This document shows, in pieces, positions 35,274 to 45,900 of a DNA stretch of 64,000 bases. The translations under genes were made by a program, and so were the position numbers. The notes under the pieces are model-generated. The model was not told where the DNA came from. It did not search any database and saw nothing but the letters and a program-made list of their open reading frames with translations. Numbering within the stretch: position 1 is the first letter of the stretch; each line of letters opens with the position of its first letter. This DNA comes from CASPLG01 sp965120375 (lineage in GTDB: Bacteria > Bacillota > Clostridia > Oscillospirales > Acutalibacteraceae): contig CBCPMW010000013.1 of assembly GCA_965120375.1 (NCBI GenBank), positions 62,001 to 126,000 of the forward strand, given 5' to 3'.

Positions 35274-36146
35274 CTATAAAAATTTATTCTTTTTAAGCAT
35301 CCAAATGCTTACGAAAACTGTAAGTATGCTTAAAATTATTACCATGGTGTAACCGTATTCCCAACTAAGTTCTGGCATATTAACAAAATTCATCCCGTAC
35401 CATCCAACTATGATTGTAAGTGGCGAGAAAACAGTGGTTACAACTGTAAGCACTTTCATTACTTTGTTTTGATTTATATCAAATTGAGTCTGATATATTC
35501 CTCTCAGTTGAAGTATATATTCACGAAGCATTTTCGATTCGCTATAAAATTGTTCGACTCTATCAGAAAATAATCTAAAATAACGTTTACCCTCTTCATC
35601 AAAAAATCTGTTTTCATTTTCTCTTAATTCTTTACCTATGTCTATTAGTTGAGAATAATATCTGTAAAAAACTAAAATTTCTTTCTTAATAGAAATCATT
35701 CTGTTTTCAAATTTATCAAAATCACCATTTACAATAGAATTTTCGATCTTGGTGATTCGATCGTTAAATGCTTCTAAGTATCTAAGCTCTGATTCAATTA
35801 AAGTTTCTAAAAAATCATAAACAAACCTACTAATGCTATCCTCATTAACAGATTTGGTTTTTTGCATTTTTTTTATGCAATATCCTACTTTCCCAGAATC
35901 ATCGACAAACAATACATTTTCTTCAGTAATAATACACAAAAATCGAGATAAGTCGTTCAAGTTGGTTTTGCTTGGAACAGAAAAAGATAAAGCTAAAAAA
36001 CTTGGATAAACCTCTGCCTTACAAATCCTGTTTTTTTCAGATTTATTTACAAGCGATATTATATCAAAATTATCAGCTAATTTTTCTTTTGCTTCAGTGT
36101 GAGTAATGACAGATACAGTAAACCTTTTAGATTCATTTATATCCAT
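35274..36146 (-). CDS. corA: CorA-family divalent cation transporter
   Basis: This is a magnesium (possibly Co/Ni) channel of the CorA family, pentameric in the membrane. The 290 residues have a long cytoplasmic alpha/beta and helical part, the stalk helix with LREYILQLRGIYQTQFDINQ, a first membrane segment ending in the signature WYGMNFVNMPEL (GMN at about 255), and a second membrane segment with the basic tail LKKNKFL. I chose ATG 36146 after AAAAGGTGGTG; the GTG at 36158 is inside the ribosome site. It is convergent with secA. Confidence 0.92.
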   Translation of the reverse strand: MDINESKRFTVSVITHTEAKEKLADNFDIISLVNKSEKNRICKAEVYPSFLALSFSVPSKTNLNDLSRFLCIITEENVLFVDDSGKVGYCIKKMQKTKSVNEDSISRFVYDFLETLIESELRYLEAFNDRITKIENSIVNGDFDKFENRMISIKKEILVFYRYYSQLIDIGKELRENENRFFDEEGKRYFRLFSDRVEQFYSESKMLREYILQLRGIYQTQFDINQNKVMKVLTVVTTVFSPLTIIVGWYGMNFVNMPELSWEYGYTMVIILSILTVFVSIWMLKKNKFL

Positions 36147-36309
36147 TATTTGCACCACCTTTTCACATTGTATCTGTTCATTTTACCATAAAATTAGCAA
36201 TTAGTACAGTTTTTCACTTAAAATTTAATAATTTTATTTTAAATAAACGTATAAATATATGATTATAGTAGAAAATATGTGTATAGATAAATTTAAGGAT
36301 GTGAAAATT

Positions 36310-36510
36310 ATGGTGGATAAAATAGCTTTAGTTTTAGCGATAATAGGAGGGCTTAACTGGGGAGCGATTGGAATTTTCCAATTTGATATAGTTGCTTGGA
36401 TATTTGGTGGACAAGATGCAATAATAAGTCGTATAGTTTATACTTTAGTTTTTATTGCGTCAATATGGTGTATATCGATTTTATTTAAAGATACAGACAA
36501 AAAAAATTAA
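36310..36510 (+). CDS. DUF378 family small membrane protein
   Basis: This 66-residue protein has two membrane segments. The opening MVDKIALVLAIIGGLNWGAIG followed by FDIVAWIFGG is the hallmark of DUF378 (YuzA-like) proteins, whose function is unknown. The ATG at 36310 follows AAGGATGTG; the longer frame beginning at 36259 has no ribosome site. It stands alone between divergent corA and the pyrH operon, and a terminator follows at once. Confidence 0.88.
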   Translation: MVDKIALVLAIIGGLNWGAIGIFQFDIVAWIFGGQDAIISRIVYTLVFIASIWCISILFKDTDKKN

Positions 36511-36511
36511 A

Positions 36512-36557
36512 AAAATAGCACTGAAACAATTGCAATTCTTGTATTCAGTGCTATTTT
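36512..36557 (+). terminator. Intrinsic terminator after the DUF378 gene
   Basis: Stem AAAATAGCACTGAA/TTCAGTGCTATTTT (14 bp) with an 18-base loop, ending in TTTTTT. The A-rich 5' arm also allows termination on the other strand. Confidence 0.85.
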
Positions 36558-36578
36558 TTATGTATTTGAAATAAGGTA

Positions 36579-36607
36579 TTTACATATCAACGCTATTAAT
36601 GTAAAAT
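36579..36607 (+). promoter_or_regulatory. Sigma-A-type promoter for the pyrH-frr operon
   Basis: Plus strand: -35 TTTACA (36579-36584), 17-base spacer, -10 TAAAAT (36602-36607). The in-frame ATG at 36606 overlaps the -10, which supports the TTG start of pyrH at 36648. Confidence 0.7.
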
Positions 36608-36647
36608 GATTTGTAATGTTTACGATACAGACTTTGGAGGTGTTTTT

Positions 36648-37355
36648 TTGCACTTAAAGTATCATAGAGTGCTACTTAAAATAAGTGGAGAAGCTTTATC
36701 TGGAACCAAAGGATACGGGATAGATTTTGATACAGTTTTAAAAATAGGTAGCTCGATAAAAAAAAGTGTTGATTCCGGAGCAAAAATTGCAATTGTTGTT
36801 GGAGGAGGAAATTTTTGGCGAGGAAGAAGTAGTATGAAAATGGATAGAACGAGAGCTGATCATATGGGAATGATGGCTACTGTTATGAATTCTCTTGGAC
36901 TTGCCGATGCTCTTGAGCAACTTGGAATGATTGTTCGGGTTCAAACTGCTATATCAATGCAACAGATTGCCGAACCTTACATAAGAAATAAAGCAATGTG
37001 TCATCTTGAGAAAGGAAGAGTAGTAGTGTTTAGTTGCGGGACTGGCAGTCCGTTTTTTTCGACAGATACCGCTGCTTCTCTTAGAGCTGCAGAAATTGGT
37101 GCAGAAATCATACTGAAGGCTACAAATACTGATGGTGTGTACGATAGTGACCCTAAAATTAATGAAAATGCTAGAAAATATGACTCTATAACTTTTGATG
37201 AAATGCTAAGCCGAAATTTAAAAGTTATGGACAGTACTGCTGCGTCAATGTGCAGGGATAACGATATCCCGATTCTTGTTTTTAGTATTAAGAATCCAGA
37301 AAATATATACATGGCAATGTGTGGGGAAAACATAGGTACAATGGTGAAACTATAA
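36648..37355 (+). CDS. pyrH: Uridylate kinase
   Basis: PyrH phosphorylates UMP to UDP and belongs to the amino-acid-kinase fold. The 235 residues show VLLKISGEALSG (about 7-18), IVVGGGNFWRGR, the UMP-binding RTRADHMGMMATVMNSLGLA and LKATNTDGVYDSDP. The start is TTG with TTTGGAGGTG upstream. It opens the conserved run pyrH-frr-uppS-cdsA-dxr-rseP-ispG-polC, all co-directional with small gaps. Confidence 0.96.
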   Translation: MHLKYHRVLLKISGEALSGTKGYGIDFDTVLKIGSSIKKSVDSGAKIAIVVGGGNFWRGRSSMKMDRTRADHMGMMATVMNSLGLADALEQLGMIVRVQTAISMQQIAEPYIRNKAMCHLEKGRVVVFSCGTGSPFFSTDTAASLRAAEIGAEIILKATNTDGVYDSDPKINENARKYDSITFDEMLSRNLKVMDSTAASMCRDNDIPILVFSIKNPENIYMAMCGENIGTMVKL

Positions 37356-37391
37356 ATGGTCTAAATTTTTATATTAGGAGGAATTGATTTT

Positions 37392-37952
37392 ATGGAAATG
37401 GAAAATGTGTTTTCTGAAATAAGTTTGCGTATGAAAAAAAGTATTGATTTGCTGGAAAAAAATTATACAGAAATTAGGGCTGGAAGAGCAAATCCTTCTA
37501 TTTTAGATAAAGTTTTGGTAGATTATTATGGGACCCCTACCCCAATAAATCAAATTGCATCTGTTTCGATTTCAGAAGCTAGAGTTTTGGTCATTCAACC
37601 TTGGGATGTTTCTATGGTCTCAGTTATAGAAAAAGCAATTCAAAAATCGGATATAGGGATAAATCCACAGAGTGATGGGAAAGTTATAAGATTAGTTTTT
37701 CCACAGCTAAATGAAGAAATGAGAGAAAATATCGTAAAAGATATATCTAAAATGGCAGAAAATAGCAAAGTTTCTGTCAGGTCTTTGCGTCGGGATGCAA
37801 TGGATAAACTAAAAAATTTGAAAAAAAATTCAGAAATAACTGAAGATGATTTGAAATATGGGGAGAAAAAAGTTCAAGAAGTAACGGATAAATACATAGA
37901 CCAAATAGATTTACTCCTGAAAAGTAAGTCAGATGAAGTTATGACAATTTAA
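37392..37952 (+). CDS. frr: Ribosome recycling factor
   Basis: RRF splits post-termination ribosomes together with EF-G. The 186 residues are normal and show the conserved EIRAGRANPSILDKVLVDYY, YGTPTPINQIASVS and VRSLRRDAMDKLKNLKKN. Secondary structure is the expected three-helix bundle with a small beta domain. The ATG follows TTAGGAGGAATT. It lies 36 bases after pyrH in the standard order. Confidence 0.97.
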   Translation: MEMENVFSEISLRMKKSIDLLEKNYTEIRAGRANPSILDKVLVDYYGTPTPINQIASVSISEARVLVIQPWDVSMVSVIEKAIQKSDIGINPQSDGKVIRLVFPQLNEEMRENIVKDISKMAENSKVSVRSLRRDAMDKLKNLKKNSEITEDDLKYGEKKVQEVTDKYIDQIDLLLKSKSDEVMTI

Positions 37953-37989
37953 CATATAATTTATAATAAAGAGGCATTGAAATTTTCTG

Positions 37990-38727
37990 ATGAGAGTATT
38001 ATTTAATAAGAAAAATGTGAAAGAAAATATTGTTTACCCTCGGCACATAGGTATAATTATGGATGGAAACGGTCGATGGGCTAAAAAGAGAGGACTTCCC
38101 CGTGTTTTTGGTCATAAAGCTGGAGCAAAAACTTTTCGGTTAATAGCAAAGTATTGCAGTAGAATAGGAATTGAATACTTGACTGTTTACGCATTTTCAA
38201 CAGAAAACTGGAACAGGCCAGAGAGTGAAATTAAAAGTTTGATGAGTATTTTTGAGCAACATTTAAAAAATGCAATTTCAGATTTTAAAGATGAAAACAT
38301 AAGGGTGAAATTTTTAGGTGAAATTGATAAGTTTCCTGAAAGTATAAAAAAACTTGTTTTGGAAGTAGAAAGTGAATCTAAAAAGAACAGTGGAATGATT
38401 TTGAACATTGCAATGAACTACGGTGGAAGAAGGGAGATAATAAATGCTGTAAAAGTTATCTCAAAAAAAGTTTTAGAAAATGATATTTCTTTATCTTGTA
38501 TAACGGAAGATTTGTTTTCGAAGTACCTTTATACGTCGGACCAACCAGATTTAGATTTAATAATAAGAACAAGTGGAGAATTTAGGATATCAAATTTTTT
38601 TATTTGGCAATCTGCGTATTCTGAATACTTTGCAACAGATGTATTTTGGCCAGATTTCAGTACTGATGATCTTGACAATATTTTGAGGCTTTATACAAAA
38701 CGTATTAGACGTTTTGGAGGTGTGTAA
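37990..38727 (+). CDS. uppS: Undecaprenyl diphosphate synthase
   Basis: UppS is a cis-prenyltransferase that makes the C55 lipid carrier for peptidoglycan. The 245 residues contain HIGIIMDGNGRWAKKRGL with the catalytic aspartate (about residue 24), AFSTENWNRP, LNIAMNYGGRREI and LIIRTSGEFRISNFFIWQ. The usual RTGGE motif reads RTSGE here. It is followed by cdsA with only one base between stop and start, so the two are coupled. Confidence 0.96.
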   Translation: MRVLFNKKNVKENIVYPRHIGIIMDGNGRWAKKRGLPRVFGHKAGAKTFRLIAKYCSRIGIEYLTVYAFSTENWNRPESEIKSLMSIFEQHLKNAISDFKDENIRVKFLGEIDKFPESIKKLVLEVESESKKNSGMILNIAMNYGGRREIINAVKVISKKVLENDISLSCITEDLFSKYLYTSDQPDLDLIIRTSGEFRISNFFIWQSAYSEYFATDVFWPDFSTDDLDNILRLYTKRIRRFGGV

Positions 38728-38728
38728 A

Positions 38729-39568
38729 ATGATATTAAGATTAGTTTCCGGTATTATTGGAGCAGTTTTTGTTATTTCTATACTTCTATTCAATAATAGA
38801 CCTTCTTTGCTTGTAAATGCGCTGTTGTCATTGATTGCCGTTTTATCGATGGTAGAGCTGTTTAACGCTATGGAAATTTCAAAAATGATATTGATTACAA
38901 TCCCAACTATGGTTTTTGTAACCATTATGCCGACCTTAGGGGGTGGGAATTTTTGGCAACTATGCTGGTATTTTTATACGATTGTTATGCTAACCAGTCC
39001 AATTATCGATAAAAAGATTAGTCTTAGACATATATCATTAGTTTATATGATGGCTATAATAATTACAATTTCTCTTGGTAAATTAGTGGAAACGCGAAAC
39101 TTAAATGGAGAATTTGGAAGTTTTTACGTTATTTTAGCTTTGGCTACGGCATGGACTTCTGACACAGGTGCTTACTTTTTTGGAAAATTTATAGGGAAAA
39201 ATAAACTGTGTCCACAGGTTAGTCCCAGAAAGACTATAGAAGGAGTAATAGGTGGAATTTTTGTTTGTGTTCTTTCACTGATTTTTATAGGATTTTTGTT
39301 TGAAAATTTGGTTTTTTGTAATCAATATAAGGTAAATTATAGCTATTTAATTTTAATGGGGGTTATTGGTTCTCTGGTATCAGCACTGGGAGATTTGAGT
39401 TTTTCTTTGATAAAAAGAAAGTGCCACATAAAAGATTTTGGTAATGCAATTCCAGGACACGGTGGAGTTTTAGATAGATTTGATAGTGTTATTTTTGTTG
39501 CTCCCTATGCTTATTTTTTCATAAAATTATTTTCGATTATAATATATAAGGAGTGTCTGTTTTTGTGA
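38729..39568 (+). CDS. cdsA: Phosphatidate cytidylyltransferase
   Basis: CdsA forms CDP-diacylglycerol from phosphatidic acid and CTP in the membrane. The 279 residues contain about eight membrane segments and the family signature near the C-terminus: SALGDLSFSLIKRKCHIKDF followed by GNAIPGHGGVLDRFDSVIF. The ATG at 38729 follows TTGGAGGTG. It overlaps dxr by one base (TGATG). Confidence 0.95.
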   Translation: MILRLVSGIIGAVFVISILLFNNRPSLLVNALLSLIAVLSMVELFNAMEISKMILITIPTMVFVTIMPTLGGGNFWQLCWYFYTIVMLTSPIIDKKISLRHISLVYMMAIIITISLGKLVETRNLNGEFGSFYVILALATAWTSDTGAYFFGKFIGKNKLCPQVSPRKTIEGVIGGIFVCVLSLIFIGFLFENLVFCNQYKVNYSYLILMGVIGSLVSALGDLSFSLIKRKCHIKDFGNAIPGHGGVLDRFDSVIFVAPYAYFFIKLFSIIIYKECLFL

Positions 39569-40707
39569 TGAAAACTATATCGATACTTGGTTCTACCGGT
39601 TCGGTTGGCTCTCAAGCGCTTGAAGTTTGCAGGGAACTTAAGACAAAAGTAATTGCACTGAGTGCAAATACTAACATTACACTTTTAGAAAGACAAATTA
39701 GGGAATTTAGGCCAAAGTATGTTTCTGTTTTTAATGAAGATTTTGCATCTAAATTGAAAGGAAATTTGAAAGATATAGACATAAAAATACTTTCAGGGAT
39801 GGAAGGGTTATGTGAAGTTGCGTCTCTTGAAGGATGCGATGTTGTACTTAACTCATTAATTGGGATGGTTGGGCTTAAACCTACAATAAAAGCGATAGAG
39901 TCAGGAATTGACGTTGCTCTTGCAAACAAAGAGACTTTAGTAGCAGGTGGTATGGTAGTTAAAAATTTTCTTAAAAAAAGTAAAGCAAAAATTATTCCGG
40001 TTGATAGTGAACATTCTGCAATTTTTCAGTGTTTAGAGGGAAATCGAGATAAAAAAATTTTAAAACGTATTATTTTGACGGCATCAGGAGGACCGTTTTG
40101 GGAAAAGTTAGAATCTGAACTTGAGAATGTAACTATTTCAGAGGCACTAAACCACCCAAACTGGAAAATGGGATCAAAAATTACTATTGATTCTGCAACT
40201 ATGATGAATAAGGGTCTTGAAATAATAGAAGCTGTACATTTATTTGATATAGACGAAACAAAAATAGAAGTTTTAGTACACAGGGAAAGTATAGTTCACT
40301 CCATGGTTGAATTTATTGATAGTTCTATAATTGCGCAGCTTGCAGTGCCGGATATGAAACTTCCAATTCAGTATGCACTTGTTTACCCCGATAGGGCCGA
40401 AGCTATTATAGAAAATCTAGACCTGACAAAAAAACCACTAACTTTTCAAAAACCGAAAAAAATGCTATCAAAATGTATGAATCTTTGTCGAAAAGCTGTA
40501 AAAGAAGGTGGAGCTTCAACTACAATTCTAAACGCTGCAAATGAAGAGGCAGTAAGTCTGTTTTTGGATGGTAAAATAAAATTTATAGAGATTGAACAAA
40601 TAGTTGAAAATGCTATGAATTCTATTTCCAGTTTCCAAGTAAGTAGCGTTGATGATGTAGTAAGTTGTGACTTAAAAACAAGAAAATATGTAAGGGAACT
40701 CTTATAA
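39568..40707 (+). CDS. dxr: 1-deoxy-D-xylulose 5-phosphate reductoisomerase
   Basis: Dxr is the second enzyme of the MEP isoprenoid pathway, turning DXP into MEP with NADPH. The 379 residues show the nucleotide-binding ISILGSTGSVGSQALEV, ALANKETLVAGG, the metal-binding VDSEHSAIFQCL and the lid/substrate region ALNHPNWKMGSKITIDSATM with MNKGLEIIEA. GTG at 39565 is an alternative start one codon earlier. With ispG downstream it shows that the MEP route supplies isoprenoids, including the substrate of UppS. Confidence 0.96.
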   Translation: MKTISILGSTGSVGSQALEVCRELKTKVIALSANTNITLLERQIREFRPKYVSVFNEDFASKLKGNLKDIDIKILSGMEGLCEVASLEGCDVVLNSLIGMVGLKPTIKAIESGIDVALANKETLVAGGMVVKNFLKKSKAKIIPVDSEHSAIFQCLEGNRDKKILKRIILTASGGPFWEKLESELENVTISEALNHPNWKMGSKITIDSATMMNKGLEIIEAVHLFDIDETKIEVLVHRESIVHSMVEFIDSSIIAQLAVPDMKLPIQYALVYPDRAEAIIENLDLTKKPLTFQKPKKMLSKCMNLCRKAVKEGGASTTILNAANEEAVSLFLDGKIKFIEIEQIVENAMNSISSFQVSSVDDVVSCDLKTRKYVRELL

Positions 40708-40727
40708 TAAGTCTGGATGTGATTTTT

Positions 40728-41783
40728 ATGACAATACTTATAATTATTTTTGCAGTTGTTTTATTCAATTTAATAATATTTATCCACGAATTTGGTCATT
40801 TTTTTGCTGCGAAATCGTTTGGAGTAAAGGTAAATGAGTTTGCTATAGGGATGGGTCCGAAAATTTTTAAAATAAAAAAAGGTGAAACTCTTTATTCTTT
40901 TCGTTTGTTTCCAATAGGTGGTTTTTGTGAAATGGAAGGAGAAGATGAAGAAAGTACAAGTGAGCGATCTTTCGGTAAAAAAGAGGTTTGGAAGAGAATA
41001 ATAATTGTTGCACTTGGTGGGATAATGAACATAGTTTTGGGATTTTTAATGATATTTTTTCTTTCGTGTCAAAAATCTGGTTTTGCTTCAAGTACTATTT
41101 CGAAATTTGATGAAGATTCGGTTTCAGATAAGTACGGATTAACAATAGGAGACGAAATAACATCCATAAACGGTTATAAGATTTATTCCTATAAAGATAT
41201 GTTTTTTGCACTTTTATCTGATAAAAATAACGTATTTGATATAAATGTAAAAAGAAATGGAAGTCTTGTTGAACTTAAAGATGTGAAATTTGGTACATTT
41301 GAAAATTCTAAAGGTCAGATTATAACAAAAATTGATTTTAGTGTTGATGTGATAGAAAAAAATTTTTTTACGATATTGAAACAAACCTTAGCTGATACAT
41401 TGTCTACCGTAAGAATAATATGGAGTACTTTTATTGGTTTGTTTACGGGTAGGTTTAAAATAAATGAGATGGTTGGTCCTGTGGGGATGGCTTCAGCTAT
41501 AGGAAGTGCAACAAGTGAAGGTTTGAAGATAAGTAAAATGTATGCTATAAGAAATGTAGTAGACGTGATGGCCGTAATTACTGTAAATTTAGGTGTTTTG
41601 AATTTACTACCGCTTCCGGCTTTAGATGGAGGCAGACTTGTATTTTTGTTTTCTGAATTGATATTTGGTAAATCAATAAGTAGTAAACATGAAGGTTGGA
41701 TACATGCAGCGGGGCTTTTTATGTTTTTTATGTTAATAGCTTTTATAACATACAGCGATATAGTAAATATTATAAAGAGGTAG
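40728..41783 (+). CDS. rseP: RIP site-2 metalloprotease (RseP/RasP)
   Basis: This zinc protease cleaves substrates within the membrane, for example anti-sigma factors and signal peptides. The zinc motif HEFGH stands at residues 20-24 in the first membrane segment, the PDZ domain covers about 100-170, and the third metal ligand is in LLPLPALDGGRLVF. Its 351 residues are typical for Firmicutes. The ATG at 40728 follows GGATGTG; the GTG at 40719 lies in that ribosome site. The position between dxr and ispG is standard. Confidence 0.95.
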   Translation: MTILIIIFAVVLFNLIIFIHEFGHFFAAKSFGVKVNEFAIGMGPKIFKIKKGETLYSFRLFPIGGFCEMEGEDEESTSERSFGKKEVWKRIIIVALGGIMNIVLGFLMIFFLSCQKSGFASSTISKFDEDSVSDKYGLTIGDEITSINGYKIYSYKDMFFALLSDKNNVFDINVKRNGSLVELKDVKFGTFENSKGQIITKIDFSVDVIEKNFFTILKQTLADTLSTVRIIWSTFIGLFTGRFKINEMVGPVGMASAIGSATSEGLKISKMYAIRNVVDVMAVITVNLGVLNLLPLPALDGGRLVFLFSELIFGKSISSKHEGWIHAAGLFMFFMLIAFITYSDIVNIIKR

Positions 41784-41790
41784 ATTATTT

Positions 41791-42837
41791 TTGAGTATGA
41801 AAAAAACTAAGAAAATTAAAGTGGGGAACACATTTATAGGTGGAGATTCGCAAATAAGCGTTCAGTCCATGCTAAATGTAGGTTCGGAAGATATCGAAGA
41901 AAATATTAGACAAGCTATAAAATTAGAAAAAGCAGGTTGCGATATATTAAGGGTTTCGATTCCGAATATGAAATCTATAAAACTTATATACGCTTTAAAA
42001 GAAGTCTTAAAAATTCCTTTAGTTGCCGATATTCATTTTAATTATAAGCTGGCTTTGGAATCAGTTGAAGCTGGGATTGACAAAATTAGAATAAATCCCG
42101 GGAATATAGGTGACAGTGATAATATAAAGTCTGTAGCAAAGCGTTGTAACCTAAAAAATATCCCAATTAGAGTAGGGGTTAATTCAGGGTCTTTAGAAAA
42201 GCATATACTTTCTAAATATAATAAGGTGTGTCCAGAAGCTCTTTGTGAAAGTGCACTCTATAATGTTTCTTTGCTTGAAAAATGTGACTTTGATAATATT
42301 GTCATTTCGGCAAAATCGTCGAGTGTTGAAGAAACAGTAAAAACATATAGAATGATTTCAAGTTCTTGTAATTATCCGCTTCATTTGGGTGTAACTGAAG
42401 CCGGAACTTTGAAAGCTGGATTACTAAAATCTGCAGCAGGAATTGGTTCGCTTCTTCTAGATGAAATAGGGGATACTATTAGGTTTTCGCTTACAGCTGA
42501 TCCTGTTTATGAAGTTGAAGCCGGTATAAATTTACTTAAAGCTTTGGAACTAAGAAAGGGAATCAATATAGTATCTTGTCCTACTTGTGGTAGAACTGGT
42601 ATTAATCTAATAGGCCTTACAAATGAAGTTGAAAAACGCTTGAAAAATTGTAATAAAAATCTAAAAGTTGCTATAATGGGATGCGTTGTTAATGGACCTG
42701 GTGAGGCGTCTGACGCAGACATTGGAATTTGTGGTGGCAATGGAATAGGAATTTTATTTAAAAAAGGAAAAGAAATTAAAAGAGTTTCTGAATCTGAACT
42801 TTTAGATTGTTTGATGAATGAGATAGAAAATATGTAA
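41791..42837 (+). CDS. ispG: 4-hydroxy-3-methylbut-2-enyl diphosphate synthase
   Basis: IspG (GcpE) reduces ME-cPP to HMBPP in the MEP pathway with a [4Fe-4S] cluster. The 348 residues form a TIM barrel (SVQSMLNVG, LVADIHFNYKLAL, KIRINPGNIG) plus a C-terminal cluster domain with CPTCGRTG and CVVNGPGEASDADIGICGG. The start is TTG 41791 or ATG 41797; AAAGAGGT upstream fits either. It follows rseP by 7 bases. Confidence 0.96.
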   Translation: MSMKKTKKIKVGNTFIGGDSQISVQSMLNVGSEDIEENIRQAIKLEKAGCDILRVSIPNMKSIKLIYALKEVLKIPLVADIHFNYKLALESVEAGIDKIRINPGNIGDSDNIKSVAKRCNLKNIPIRVGVNSGSLEKHILSKYNKVCPEALCESALYNVSLLEKCDFDNIVISAKSSSVEETVKTYRMISSSCNYPLHLGVTEAGTLKAGLLKSAAGIGSLLLDEIGDTIRFSLTADPVYEVEAGINLLKALELRKGINIVSCPTCGRTGINLIGLTNEVEKRLKNCNKNLKVAIMGCVVNGPGEASDADIGICGGNGIGILFKKGKEIKRVSESELLDCLMNEIENM

Positions 42838-42902
42838 TTCAAAATTTTTAAAAACTAACTAATTAGATAATCTTAGTAAAACTAAAAGTGAGGTTACTTA
42901 GG

Positions 42903-45900
42903 ATGAAAAAACTTAGTGATTTATTCAGTGGCTATTTAACTGAAAATTCTAAAGTTTTTTCAGATATAAATGTTGCTAGTATAAATATTGACAGAAAAAA
43001 TAGTTCAATGATTTTAAAAATTGAAAATAGCGATAATGTAGATGAAAAATTATTAGAGGAAATTAAAACAAAGATTGATATTACAAAGCTAAATTTAAAC
43101 AAGTTAAAAGTAGAAATAGAAAAAAATATAAATAGTGAGGAAATTTTAAAATTTATAAACAAAGTTTTTAGTATTAGTCCCATAACTCGGGCAATTTTTA
43201 AAGACTCTGGGATAAAAATTGATGAAAACAAGATAACTATTGATCTGAAACATGGATCTCATGAATTGATAATTTCTAGGAAGATTGACAGAAAAATAGT
43301 TAATGATATTTTTGAAAAGTTTGATAAGAAATTTGATCTAATTTTTACTGGAGTTTTAAGTATAGGCAGAGAAGACCAAGAATATTTAATTAAACGAAAA
43401 ATAAGTTATTTAGATACTAAAAATGATGATTCAAAACAATTAAATGAAAAGAGCTTTGAAATTGCAAAGGTAAAGAATTCAGAAATTAACGCAGTGTCTG
43501 TTATCGAGATTAGGAAAGACCGAATGCTCATTCCAAGAATTGATATTTCGTCATTAAACCCAGTTTTTGGAAGTGTTATAAAGTCTGATTTATGTCGGAT
43601 AGAAAATATAACTCCTGATTCAGGCAGTGTAGCTTTATGGGGTGATGTTTTTAAAGTAGACTTTAGACCGACGAAAGATGGTACTAGAACTATATGTATA
43701 TTTAGTGTTACCGATTATACAAGTTCTATTAAAATTAAATCTATAGAAAAAAAAGAAAATTTTGAAAAACTACAAAATATAAATATTGGAGATTGTTTAG
43801 CTGTAAAAGGTGAAGTTTTTTACGATACATATGATAAAGAACTTGCAGTAAAACCAAAACATATTAACCTTGCTAGTAGGATTAAAGTCCAGGACACTGC
43901 GAAAATTAAACGTGTTGAACTTCACATGCATACCTCTATGTCGTCTATGGATGGTGTAACCTCTGTTTCTAAACTTATAAAAAGGGCACATGAATTTGGA
44001 CATACTGCTGTTGCGATTACTGACCATGGCGTTGCTCAAAGTTATCCGGATGCAATGAATACTTTAGATGAAATAAAAAAACAGGGAGGGGATATAAAAG
44101 TAATATATGGTCTAGAAGCATATTTTGTAAACGATATGATTCCAATCTTAAATGGAAGAAGTAAAAATAATTTAGATGATGAATTTATCTGTTTTGACAT
44201 AGAAACTACGGGACTTAGTGCAAAAAATGACCGAATTACAGAGATCGGAGCAATAAAAATAAAAAATAAAGAAATAGTAGATTCTTTTTGTACTTTTGTA
44301 AATCCGGAAATGCACATATCGTCAAAAATAACTGAACTTACTGGGATTACAGATGAGATGGTATCAAATTCTCCAAAAGAAAAAGAAGCTTTAGAAAATT
44401 TTATTGATTTTTGTGGAAATTCCCCTGTTTTGGTTGCACATAATGCCGCATTTGACATATCTTTCATAAAAGCTGCACTTGATAGAATTAAGATTGATTA
44501 TGAGTTTAGTTCTATAGACACAGTTCCAATGTGTAGGGGACTAATAAAAAATATAAAAAATTATAAACTAGACACTATTGGAAAATATTTTAAAATTCCG
44601 TCTTTTAATCACCATAGAGCATCGGATGATGCAAAAGCTTTAGCACTTATTTTTATCGAGTTAATTTCAATGCTAAATATCGAAAATATAGGACAGATAA
44701 ACACAGCTTTATCTGATACAGATAGCAAAAAAGGTGCGGCGTATCATCAAACTATTTTAGTAAAAAATCAGAAAGGACTAAAAAATTTATATAAGCTTAT
44801 ATCACTTTCTCATTTAGAATATTTTTATAAAACACCTAAAATTCCGAAAAGTGAACTATTAAAATATAGAAAAGGGCTTTTAATTGGAAGTGCGTGTAGC
44901 TCTGGAGAATTATTTAAGGCAATTGTTTCAGGCAGGCCTCGAGATGATTTAATAGAGATTGCTAAATTTTACGATTATCTAGAAGTACAACCTTTGGATA
45001 ATAATAAATTTATGATAGAAGAGGAACTGGTAAAAGACGAAAATCAACTTAAAGAATTTAATAAAATGATAGTAAAGCTTGGAGAGGATTTGGGGATTCC
45101 AGTAGTTGCAACTGGGAATGTTCATTTTATGAATCCGGAAGAAGCACAATATCGAGAAATTTTAGTATCTTGTCAAAGATATAAGGATTCTAGGAATCAA
45201 GATTCATTGTATTTTAAAACTACAAACGAAATGCTGAGTGAATTTTCTTATCTCGGGAAAGAAAAAGCTTATGAGATTGTAGTAGAAAACACCAGGAAAA
45301 TTTCAGATATGATACAGCAGGTAAGACCGATTCCTTTAGGTGTTTATCCTCCTACAATAGAAAATGCTGAGGAGGATCTTGTAAAAATTACACTGAAAAA
45401 AACTAAAGAAAAATATGGCGACCCTTTACCTGAAATAGTAAAAAACAGGGTAGATAAAGAGCTTTCTTCTATAACTAAACATGGATTTTCAGTTTTATAT
45501 ATGACGGCACAAAAGATAGTTGAAGATTCAGAAAAACACGGTTATTTAGTTGGTTCCCGTGGATCAGTAGGTTCTTCTTTTGTTGCGACTATGGCTGGAA
45601 TATCAGAAGTAAATCCCCTTTGTCCACATTATGTTTGTCCTAAATGCAAAAATAGCGAATTTATAATTGATGGAAGCGTTGGATCTGGGTTTGATCTTGA
45701 GGATAAAAATTGTCCTAAATGTGGAGAAGAATATTTAAGAGATGGACACGATATACCATTTGAAACATTTTTGGGATTTGATGGAGATAAAACTCCTGAC
45801 ATTGATTTAAATTTCTCTGGCGAATATCAAAGTGAAGCTCACAGATACACAGAAACTCTTTTTGGTAAAAATAATGTTTTTAAAGCTGGAACAATTGCAA

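Noticed and set aside
36147..36309. Divergent promoters for corA and the DUF378 gene
   Set aside because: Several AT-rich -10-like boxes exist on both strands but none pairs with a recognisable -35 at 16-18 bases.
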